This document shows, in pieces, positions 27,807 through 38,000 of a DNA stretch of 64,000 nucleotides. The notes under the pieces are model-generated. The model had not been told where the DNA came from. It saw only the letters and a list, made by a program, of their open reading frames with translations, and did not search any database. Position 1 is the first letter of the stretch; each line of letters opens with the position of its first letter. The position numbers were made by a program, and so were the translations under genes. The DNA comes from Meloidogyne chitwoodi (lineage: Eukaryota > Nematoda > Chromadorea > Rhabditida > Meloidogynidae), in assembly GCA_015183035.1 (NCBI GenBank), contig JACZZP010000006.1:2046001-2110000 (forward strand), read 5' to 3'.

Positions 27807-30800
27807 TCAAGTCATTGAAAAAATTAACTGTTCAATTACTTCATCAATATTTTCTGGAACTTTTGAAACTGGAATACAATCCATTCCTTTAAAAATATTT
27901 CTGTCATATTTTAAAAGATTTATTGTTTTGTCCAATTTTAAATTCTTCAAGAAAATATCATACAATTTGTCAACATTTTGTTCTGCTTTTGTTTGAGTAT
28001 TTAAAGCAAAACCTTTCCAATTATTCTTACACCAAGCGATAACATCTGCTTCTTAAATTTTATTTTTATTTATTTTATTTTTTAAAATTTTATATATAAT
28101 TTCCTTAAAATTAAGTTTAGTTAAATATGTTAATTTAAAAATCCCCGTCCTTAAATAAAATTAAAAGCCAGTTCAGTGCTATATTTTAGTGTCTAGGTTA
28201 ATTCCCATTTTTAATTTAACCGTTCGAAAATAAGACAATGGGAAATGATTATTTATTAACTAATTGCATTAAGAAGAGGTTTATATATAAAATAACCAAT
28301 CTAAGCCTATAAGACTGACAAGGGAACATAGCAACATGTTACTCACTGATTTTGGTAAAAGTTATACCATTCGAAAGAGCTTTTTTAGTAGGTACAGAAT
28401 CCAAATTTTTACGTGCCGTTTTAAGGTATTGAAAAGTTACAAGCTTCTAAAGTTTCAAAAAAAGAGACTCTCCACACTTATGATATCACCTCTATTCTCT
28501 CTTTTCCTTTTGTTTTCCATACAGCGTCCGGCTTCCTTCTCTTCTTTTTTTTTCTTGGAGTAACCGGCGGTCGCTGCAAGGAAAGTAAAAGAGAGAAGAG
28601 AGGTGATCTTAAGGCTATAGTAAAGAATGGAGAAAAAGAAACGCGAAGAGGAAATGGAACATTTTTTTGAAACTTTAAAAGCTCGTAACTTTACAATACC
28701 TTAAAACGATCACTTAAAAATTTGGATTCTGTACCTACTCAATAAGCTCTTTCGAATGGTAAAACTTTTACCAAAATCAGTGAGTAACATCTTGATATGT
28801 TCCCTTGTCAGTCTAATATTAAAAAATAATTTACAAACTATATTGTTTTCTTCGTTCTTCCACTTGAGTTTTTAGTTCTTTTAATTTCTTTTTTGATAAT
28901 CTTTTTGGTATTACTTCCTCTGGTATACCAGTAAAAATTCTTTCAGGTAAACAATTTGAAAAATTAGGTGAGTAAAATGGTACATTTGACAATGACGAAT
29001 CTGAGGGCGATCCACCTGACAATGACGAATCTGAGGGCGATCCACCTGACAATGACGAATCTGAGGGCGATCCACCTGACAATGACGAATCTGAGGGCGA
29101 TCCACCTGACAATGACGAATCTGAGGGCGATCCAAATGACGAATTTGAGGGCGATCCATCTGACATATATTCCCCCAAATCTGTTGATGATTTTGAAGAT
29201 ACAATTGATATACCAAAATAAGGTTCTCCCAAAAACTCTTCTATTTGTTCAGCCCATTCTTTATTTAAAACTTTTTCTTTAATTCTGTCAGAATATTCTT
29301 TTATGCTTTTTACTAAATATTGAGCAATTTCAAATTCTTTTGAAAATTTATCGCTTTCTTCAGAGTTTATTAATTTTGTATTGTTTGGAGCCAAAACTAA
29401 TTTTTTTGTTTCTTTAAAAAGTTGTATGGCAGCTTTATTCATTCCAGAATATAAACGCATTTCTTTATAAACATTAGCTAAATCTTCAATTTTTATCTAA
29501 AAAAAAGAAAATTGAATGGTTTTACAAGCTTTTGGAGATAAGACAAGTTTTTAGACAAAACCAGAAAACGATATTGTACGGAAAATCGGACATTTCATGA
29601 CAGACATTTCGGGACAAATTAGAAATTTTCCAAAAAATTGCTAATTTTTTGGACATATGGCCATTCTGAAAAACATGAAAATCCATAATATGTTTCCTCC
29701 AAATCACTCTTTTTAAATGACTTAATATCAAATTGCTATTTATAAACTTAACCAATGGTTAAATCCTTAAACGGTAAAGTAATAAAACGCCTCCAATAGG
29801 ACCGAGTTTCTGCGAAGACCAACCACGGGATTTGACCAATTGGTTAATTTTATATATGTGAATTTGATAGTCAGGGGTGGACTAAAATTTATCATTAACT
29901 TACCTTAATATTATTACTTTCGACATTTACTACCATGTCATTCACAGCAACATTTTGTATTTCCTCAAACATTTTTAAATTTTTTAAAAATTTCTTTGAT
30001 ATATTTAACTTATTATTCAAGTCTATTTTTTCATAATCTAACAATTCTTTTTTTGTTTGATCCCAATTTGTGATAACATTTTTATTTAATGATAACTTTT
30101 CAAATAACTCAAATAGTTTAATAAGCATAAAGCTAAATAAATAAAATATATTTTATTGATTTTGGGATTTTGAGAGATTTCAAGAATACTTTTTCGATTT
30201 AAAATATATACAATGAATTAGTTTATTTGGCCTGAGATTAGAGAGACTCCTAACAATAGTTTATTTTTTAAAAACTTAATTAACCTATATTCCTGAATTT
30301 TAAAAAAATAGTTTCCAAAATCATTAGAATTAGGTATTTCCCATTCTTCTTTACATTTTTCATATTTTTTATTTTCATCATGATTGTGTTGTGTTGGTGT
30401 TTTTTGTTGTAAAAACTTAAATGTTTCTTTACACACATCTTCATCTACAATCAACCCTTCTTTGTTTACCAAATTTTTTTCAATTCCAAAACTTGTTTTG
30501 ATTTTTTCCAACTTCTCCAAAAACATTTTAAAACTTTCTTTTTCTATAAAATTTCTTTGCATTGTTTCCAACTTGTTTTCCAAGTTTGTTTCCAACTTTG
30601 TTTCCTCCACTAAACTTTGTATAAAAACATCCAAATTGTTTAACAAGTTTATTTGATTTAATTCGTTCTCTAAACGTGTTTTAATTATTTGCAACTTTTT
30701 TATAAACTCCGGACGATTTTTATTTAACAAAATTTTTTTCATAGATCCTATAAAGTTTAAATAATTGTTGTAATCTTTATTTTTTAATAAATGTTTTTCT

Positions 30801-32485
30801 ATTATTTCCAAGTTTTCTATTAATTCATTTTTACTTTTTTCTTCTTTTAAATCTTTTTCAATTTCTTTTACTTGATTTAATAAATATTCACGTCCTTCTT
30901 TATTCAATAATTTTATTTTTATATCTTCCAATTTTTCTGAAATTTCTTTAACTTCCTTTTCATTTTTTACTTTTTTATTTTTAATCGAAGTTAAAACTTT
31001 AATAAATTCTTTTAAATTTTTATTATTTTTTAACATTTTTTCTAACATTTTTTCTAGTTCCTCGTATTCTGGCAAAAATTTTTTAGGTTTTTCCTTTATT
31101 AAATATGTTTCTATTTCTTTAAATTTTTTTAAAACAATTTTATTTTTTTTATTTTCTTTTAAATCTTTTTCAAATAATTTAAACAATTCTTCTAATTTTT
31201 TTTCTTTTTTTACATTTATTTTTTTATCATTTTCTCTTTCCATTACCTTTTGCTGAATAAAACTTGCTTCTATTGGTGCTAATATATTCTGTATTTTTTC
31301 CAACTTTTTTTCCTCGTTTTCATCTTTTAAAATTTTTTCAATTCTTTCCATACCATTAATTAAACTTGTATTTTCCTCCTTAAAACTTGTTATAGTCTCT
31401 TCCAACTTGTTTATAAATTCTTGTTTTCCATAAATTATTCCCTGTAACAAACTTGTTTTTATGTTTTTCAACTCTTTTAACAACGGTGTTTTTGAGTCTT
31501 GCCAATTTTTATTTTTAATTGATTCTATCATATTTAAAACTTTTATATTAGTCTCATAAAATGAAAATTCTATTTTTATTAATTCATTTTCAGTTAATTC
31601 TTTTATTTTTTCATCTTGTTTTTTCAAACTTTTTTGGCATTCTATAAATTCATTCAATTTATTTTTAATTTTATTAACATTGTCATCTCTCAACTTTTTA
31701 AATTCATTATTAATATCGGTGTATTTGTTCTGTCCAATTATTACCAAAGTTTTAAAATCATTTTCAGACTCTTCCAGTCCTTTTATTAAATTAAAATAAT
31801 TTTGAGGATATCCTTTAACTGTCAAAATTATTTTAATTAAAATTTCATCAGCATTGCTATGAAAATTGATTAAAATATTTATTACAAGCAAACTGTCTAT
31901 TGTAAATTTAAAAAGGTGTTGATTAATTCCAGCATTTTTAAAATTATTATTTAATTCTTCATTTTTATTTTTTAATTTTCCCAACTTTTCTTGTCCATAA
32001 ATAAGTTTATTTAAATAAACAATAAAATCATCTTGGCTATTAGAGTCTTCCCTATAGTATTTTTTTCTTTCCATATATTCCCTCATTTCTTTAACAATTT
32101 TTTCTTTATCCCATATTTTTGCTTCCAATTCAGAATTTTGTTTTTGGGCAAAATTTTGTTCTGGAACTTCTTCATATGAAATTTGTTCTACTTTTGGCAT
32201 TTCATTTAATAAATATATAATTTGTCCTTCCATTTGTTCTAACTGATTAAATTTTTCATTTTCGGATAAATTTTGATTTGGATTTTTTTTAATTTGCCAA
32301 TAATTATTTATTAAATTATTAATATAATTAAAAGCAGTTTTTAAAGAATTAATATCATTTTTATAAATAAATGAATTTTCAAAGTTTTCAATTAATTGGT
32401 CTAAACTTTCTTCATAAAAAGCATAATTATAATTTTTTAAATATATTAAGGCAATAAAAATATAAATAAATATTTTTATTTTCAT
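27807..32485 (-). CDS. CCS2: predicted secreted coiled-coil protein, family member 2
   Basis: This is a paralog of CCS1. Four exons (32485-30285, 30132-29904, 29496-28839, 28051-27807) sum to 3333 bases, an exact 1110-residue frame. The leader is MKIKIFIYIFIALIYLKNYN. Exon A is the longest coiled-coil exon of the array and contains the family motifs YGQEKLGKLK, IIGQNKYTDINNEF, LNEFIECQKSLK and KYEKCKEEWEIP, ending QEYR. Exon B has NWDQTKKELLDYEKI. Exon C has IKIEDLANVYKEMRLYSGMN and a perfect run of about five SGGSPSDSSL units. Exon D has WCKNNWKGFALNTQTKAEQN and ends DCIPVSKVPENIDEVIEQL. The TTTTTAG acceptor is 31 bases before the ATG. A 503-bp foldback element occupies the C-D intron. Function is unknown; extracellular location is inferred from the leader. 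Confidence 0.8.
28312..28814. mobile_element. 503-bp foldback element with ~240-bp arms
   Basis: The left arm starts AGACTGACAAGGGAACATA and the right arm is its reverse complement with roughly 90% identity and nearly no loop. Shared internal landmarks include GTTACTCACTGATTTTGG and GTAGGTACAGAATCCAAAT. It has no coding frame and sits wholly in an intron of CCS2. It is a foldback or MITE-type element; the target duplication is unclear. Confidence 0.85.
28984..29163. repeat. In-frame 30-bp coding minisatellite in CCS2
   Basis: The unit GACAATGACGAATCTGAGGG plus ten bases repeats about five times without change and then decays. On the minus strand each unit encodes SGGSPSDSSL, so gain or loss of units keeps the frame. 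It lies in exon C, where the paralogs carry different Ser/Pro/Asp tracts. Confidence 0.9.
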
Positions 32486-33341
32486 TTAATGTTCAAAAAT
32501 TGAGAAAAAATTTTATCTAAAAATAAAAACAAATTTTTAAATATTTTTTAAATATTAATAAAAATATTAAATAATAGAGATGGGCCAAATCCAAATTATT
32601 TGAAATTTTTTTATCAAATTTTGTTCAAATAATTTGATTTGACTTATTTTTGGGAAATCAAATAATTTTAAAATTTAAATTATTTTATTTAAATTTAACT
32701 TGATTTTAGCATTTTCCCAATCTTTAATAAATAATAATAAATTAATACTTTTGTTTATTCCCTATTTGAGTCTTCAATTACTTTAATTTTTTTATTAAAA
32801 TTTTAAAAATGAAAGAAAATTATTAAATGAATTTTAAAAATCGCTAGAGGAAAGAATAAATAGAAAAAAATTTTTTTAAAGAGGCGTGTTGCACTTTTAA
32901 ATTTTATTACGTTGGAATTCATTAATTTTTACCTTTCCCTTTCTTGGATTTTGCCTCCCTTTAATAGAAGGCACGTTTCGGCGCGGTAACAAATATAATT
33001 TATAAAAAGGGCACTTTGAGTCTCAAATTTTTTTATTTATTCTTTTTAATAGTTTTTCTAATAATTAAAATTTTTTGTTCAAATTATTTGTTTAGTTTAT
33101 ATTTTATTAAAACTCATTTAATGGGGTCGTGGGTTCGAACCCGTTCGATGGTCAAACATTTTTTTATTGCTGCAAAACTTGTTTAGAAAAATTTAAAAAT
33201 ATTTTTATATTAAAAATATATTTTTTAATTTATTTTAAAAGTTTGTAAAATAAAAATACTAGCAGACGCCCAAAAACGTTTCTGTGCCCAAAGTTACCTA
33301 CCCACTCCTTTGCCCTTTTTTGAATTTTTCTTCATTCACTG

Positions 33342-33412
33342 CCAATTCCTTTGTTTAAAAAAATAAGAAAGTCCATTGGAAATAGACTAATTTTTTAAAC
33401 AAAGGAATTGAC
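33342..33412. repeat. Hairpin with 20-bp arms
   Basis: CAATTCCTTTGTTTAAAAAA is followed about 30 bases later by its reverse complement (TTTTTAAACAAAGGAATTG). It is probably the remnant of a small palindromic element. Confidence 0.7.
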
Positions 33413-33568
33413 GTAAATAATTTTTTAGTCAGATGTAGGGTTATTGATTTTTGTTAAGAAAAAAATTTTTCGCCAAAATTTTAAAAGTTTCAAAATGTCA
33501 AATAAACAAAATGTATAAAATATAATAATTTTTTAACTTAAATTTCATTTTTTCAGGTAACGGAACAA

Positions 33569-33720
33569 GCCAATTGAGACCTCGGTTGAGTAGTTCTCTA
33601 AAAGGGTCAGTTGAGTACCAATTAATTTAATTTTTCTTTATTTTTTCGACAATCTTTTTTCGTCTTTATGAACTTGTTATTATCAACTGAATTTCCTCAA
33701 TGGAATCCCAACTATAATTT
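33569..33720. mobile_element. CAGTTGAGT element, partial copy
   Basis: It contains CCAATTGAGACC, GGTTGAGTAG and GGTCAGTTGAGTACC, then a core with TTTTTTCGACA and TCAACTGAATTTCC. It matches the termini of the copies at 11214 and 40677 but is truncated or diverged. Confidence 0.4.
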
Positions 33721-34035
33721 TCCATAAAAAACTTTGTAAAAAGTTAAAAAGAATTGTTAATCAACCTACTCTAATCCTTAGCTTTGTTAATTAATGATTT
33801 TTGACAATTGAGTATACTCAATGACTATTTGAGTAAATGTTGTAACTTGATTATATATGTTAACCAAGAGTAATACAAAACTAACAATTATATTTATTAC
33901 AACAAGGAAATACAATAGGCAACGATAATACAAATACGAGACTAAGTCGGAGAGAATATACTGCAGGAATACTTGAGACTGAACGAATACTAACATCAAT
34001 AACAAAAGACTAGAAAAAGGCTGCACCTTTTATAC

Positions 34036-34404
34036 TATGGGGTAGGGGACGATTCAGTCTGCCGATTCAGAGTAGCCGGTTGTTTTTGGCCATAACTTTT
34101 TTATTTCTTAACCGATCTGAATAGTTCTTTTATTAATCGAAAGCATCCGATAAGCGAATTAATTTAACCAATTGTACCGATCAAATCGAATCACTCAACA
34201 AAAAGATGTAGCGTGATAAAAGTGGAAAATCTTGATTTTAATGTTTTTTGGCGTAACTTTTTATAGAATCAAATGATCTGATCGGTCCAATTGATGAAAA
34301 GACTCTACCTTTCGAGCTCTTTTGAATGACATAAAAATTATTTGAAAAGGTTTAAAATGAAGAGTTATACGAGCTACTCTGAATCGTCCTCTACCGTATT
34401 ATAT
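34036..34404. mobile_element. MITE-like element with GGTAG-GGACGATTCAG ends
   Basis: The left end reads GGTAGGGGACGATTCAG and the right end CTGAATCGTCCTCTACC, near-perfect inverted termini about 370 bases apart, with further inverted copies of GATTCAGAGTAGC just inside. There is no coding frame. Confidence 0.7.
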
Positions 34405-34795
34405 CGCCACCACCAACATGTAAAATGTTATGATGACAATCTTTAATGATTTAATCCTCTATTCTAGCAATTAAATTTCAAAGTTGAAAATATGTGACCA
34501 CTAATTTTGTTTTTATTTTTCTTAAAATTGATTTTGGCGTTTCCCCGTTGAAAAAAGTTTTTTTGTTTTTTTTTACTTCGAAGAATTCTTGTTATTTAAA
34601 TATAAAAAAATAGATTTACAAATTTATACTAAAATAAAATAAAAACTATACATTGTATATAAAATATATTTTTTAAATAAAAAAATTTTAGATTGATAAA
34701 AAATATTCAATTCGAAGTTTATATAAGGTATATGGATATTTAAATATTTATCACAAAGGAAATAGCTTATAAAAACAAGTCTTCTTTCATTTCGT

Positions 34796-34915
34796 GTCAC
34801 ACGACATTTCGTCTCTACGACAAAAAAACATACATTTTGTTCGTACGAGCCTACAATTTTTTTTTGCCGTTGGGACGAAATATCGTGTAATGTCGTGTTG
34901 ACGAAATGTCCGGAA
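34796..34915. repeat. CGACATTTCGTC palindrome cluster
   Basis: ACACGACATTTCGTC at left and GACGAAATATCGTG plus GTCGTGTTGACGAAATGTC at right form overlapping inverted repeats. It is GC-richer than its flanks. Confidence 0.5.
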
Positions 34916-35024
34916 ACGAAAATAAATTTTAAAAATTAAACAAAGACAAAGGACATAAAATACAATTTCTTATCGACTTTTTCGAATGTTATGTACATAT
35001 TTACAAAAAACTGAAAAAAAATTC

Positions 35025-38000
35025 TCAAATTTTCTTAATTGTTATCTCAAATATCAATTTGTCTAAATCTTTTTCAATAATTTCAGATACTGGAACACAT
35101 TCTTCTTCATTTATATCATCATCATCTTCTATTTCTTCATCAACTTCTACTAACTTTGTAATTTTTTTGAATAATTCAAAAATTGATTTGACATTTGATT
35201 TTACTTTCTCTTGAGTATCAGTGGCATTTTTTTTCCAATCTTCCCATCCTTTATATTCTTTTTCAATTTCTGCTAAAAATTTTATTTTTTTTAATTTTAT
35301 TTAAATATTAATATTTACAATTATAAAACAGACTCGAATGGTACCACTTTCGTTTCACTAAACTGAAATCAGCCGAGTTACGAGTCTTCGAAAATTGAAA
35401 AAAATAATAGGGGGGAGTAAGCTCATTTTAGATGATTACCGCGGCTGCTCTAACGATATCTCAATTAAACTATTATATAATTTGTTGGAATTTTAATGAA
35501 TAGAATAAAGTATTAAACCAAGATCTCAGCGACCTTTAAGGCTCAGCTCATAGTGTGGAGCTGTTTTTTTTAATTTTGAAATTCGGACCTCAGAACGGTA
35601 AAAAGTACAAATAATAGCAAAAAACCCCGCTAAGAGGATAGGAATTTTTCAATTCAAGTCTGCTTAAGCCTTAAATATCCCCTTATATTTTTTTAAATAA
35701 ATTTAAAAAAAAATTTTTTAACCAATTTTTTCTTTTTCTAGTTGCGCATTTTTTTGTTCCTTTTTACTCAAATTTTCAGGTGTACTTTCTTTATAATTAA
35801 TTTCAATTTTACTAAATTTTTTAAATTTATTTGCTTTATCAATATATTCCTTAATAATCTTTCCATTAACTTTCAAAGCAAATTTAAACTCATTTTTTAA
35901 TTTAATGTGGTCATTAGAGTCTTCCAACAAGGCTTCTTTAATTTTACTGTCTGAGGCTAAAACCAAATTTTGTGTTTTTTTGAAAAGATTTATGGCAGAT
36001 TTATTCATTCCGGAAAATACATGCATTTGTTGATAAACTTCTATTAAATCAATAAATCTAATCTAAAGTTAAAAAAAATGTTATTTATTGTAAGCTTAAG
36101 GTTTGATCCATTGAGTCTCAACTTTTCGTTCTTATCTCAATTTTCATACCTTTTGAGTCTTAAAACAGATAAAAATTTGAATAATACATAGAAACTAGGG
36201 TTGTTCCCCGTTCCGGAACCCCGGGAATTTTGATATTTTTTTCAATTTTCCCCGTTCCAAAAATTCCCCGAAAAGTTTCCCCGTTGTCCCCCCGACAAGG
36301 AACAACCCTAATAGATAGAGACTGGAATAAGTTCCTTTTTTACATGTTCCATTTTTCCGTCTTTTTTTTAACTAACTGGATGAGGAATCAGGAATTCCCA
36401 GTTTTCCCGTTTCGGGTCCCGTTCGATATTTTGTATTTCAAATTCCCTTCTAATCTCTAATGATAAAATACTTCTTTTCCAAACTAAATTTAAATAAAAA
36501 GAATAAATTTAATTTCTTACATTAGTATTTTCAATAATAAATTTATTTATTTCATTTTCAGCTTTTTGTAATTTTGCCTTAAATTCTAAAACTGTTTTTA
36601 ACCAGTTTTGATTTTTATATTTTATTTTATACATTGTTTCAACTTTTTTTATTATTTCTGTGTTAAATTCGAATTGTTCTACTTTAAACTTACTAAATTC
36701 TATATTTCTCAAATCCTCAAATCGTTTGGATAATTTAAAACTAAAAAAAATTTTTCAGAAACACTAATTATGTGACCAGAAACTTTCTGGTCACTCTCGG
36801 TAGAATATAGACTATATAAACTTAAACTTTAATTCATTTTAAAATTGTTTCCGGAAAACACGTCAGTGAATAATTACATAAAAACATTATAAAAAACAAA
36901 AATACATGAAAAACACAAAAACATATACAAAAAGTGTTTTTGTTTTTTCATGTTTGTTTTAACTGTTTTTATGTATATTTGTTAATATTTACAATGTTTT
37001 TATGTTTTTTATATATTTTATTGTAATTTTGTTTATTTCCGCTGACGCATTTTCCTGAACGCTTTAAATACGTACTCTCTCTCTCTTTAAAAAAAATTTA
37101 AAAATTATAACCTAAATTCATTTAATTCAATAATTTCTTCTTTTATGTTGTCGTCTTTTTTAGAGTAAAAATTTTTTAAAGTTTTATCAGAAATATTAAT
37201 AGGTAATTTAAATTTTTTTTCACATTCTTTATAATTTTTTTTATTTAAATATTCATTTTTTCCTTTTTCTTTTTCAGCATTGTGGTGAGTGAATATTTTT
37301 TGACAATTAATAAATTTTTCAAATTTATTCAAAATATATTCAATCCAAATATTTTTATATCGTCTAAAATCGTCAGTAATTGCGGAATATTTTTTGCTTC
37401 CAATTTGGGCAAAATTTTCAAATTCTTTTTTTGAATGTTCCAATTTATTCAAATTTTCAAAATAATTTAAAGGAAATTTTTTTATTTTGAAAATTATTTT
37501 AATAAAAATTGTATCAGTTTGGGAAATTAATTTAATTAATTTTTCTATTCCTTTTGAATAAAAACCAGCATATTCAAGATACTCATGTTGATTGTCAAAA
37601 TATTTAGTATAATCTTTTTTAATTTCTGAAAAGGCTCCAGTAATTTTATTAAGCTTTTCTTTTAATTTTTCCAATCTTTCTTGCCCATAAATAAAATTTT
37701 CGTTTATATAATCAATAAAATTATCCAAACCTGAAAATTTGAATGGAAATTTAAAAAAATAAAAATATTTTAAAAAAATGGTATCCTTTGATTTTCTAAT
37801 TATGTCACTATATTAGGATGTCGGTTACTGGAGAATTATTATGTATTCAAAACAGACAACCTTACTCTATATCTCTCACATAATATTCTCTAATAAGACG
37901 ACAGTTCCCTTAACTTTTTTTTAATATTTAATGGGTTATGTTCCTTCCAGCCTATGTGTAGTGTGAAGGGAACAAACCAATTAGATGGTCTGGTTATGTT

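Larger units (their letters stand above)
32486..35024. other. Spacer between CCS2 and CCS3
   Basis: No gene is supported. The spacer contains a lone B-box-like GTGGGTTCGAACCCG near 33128, a hairpin (33342-33412), a partial CAGTTGAGT element (33569-33720), a possible solo LTR-like stretch (33838-34026), a TIR element (34036-34404) and a CGACATTTCGTC palindrome cluster (34796-34915). Confidence 0.6.

Noticed and set aside
28968..29282. Plus-strand repeat protein MTNLRAIHLT opposite CCS2 exon C
   Set aside because: It is the antisense and frame shadow of the 30-bp minisatellite; the minus-strand frame matches the paralogs and splice sites.
33838..34026. Solo LTR of a retrotransposon
   Set aside because: It has an LTR-like feel on the minus strand (AATAAA-like signal, TGTTGTAAC start) but no target duplication, primer site or second LTR could be shown.
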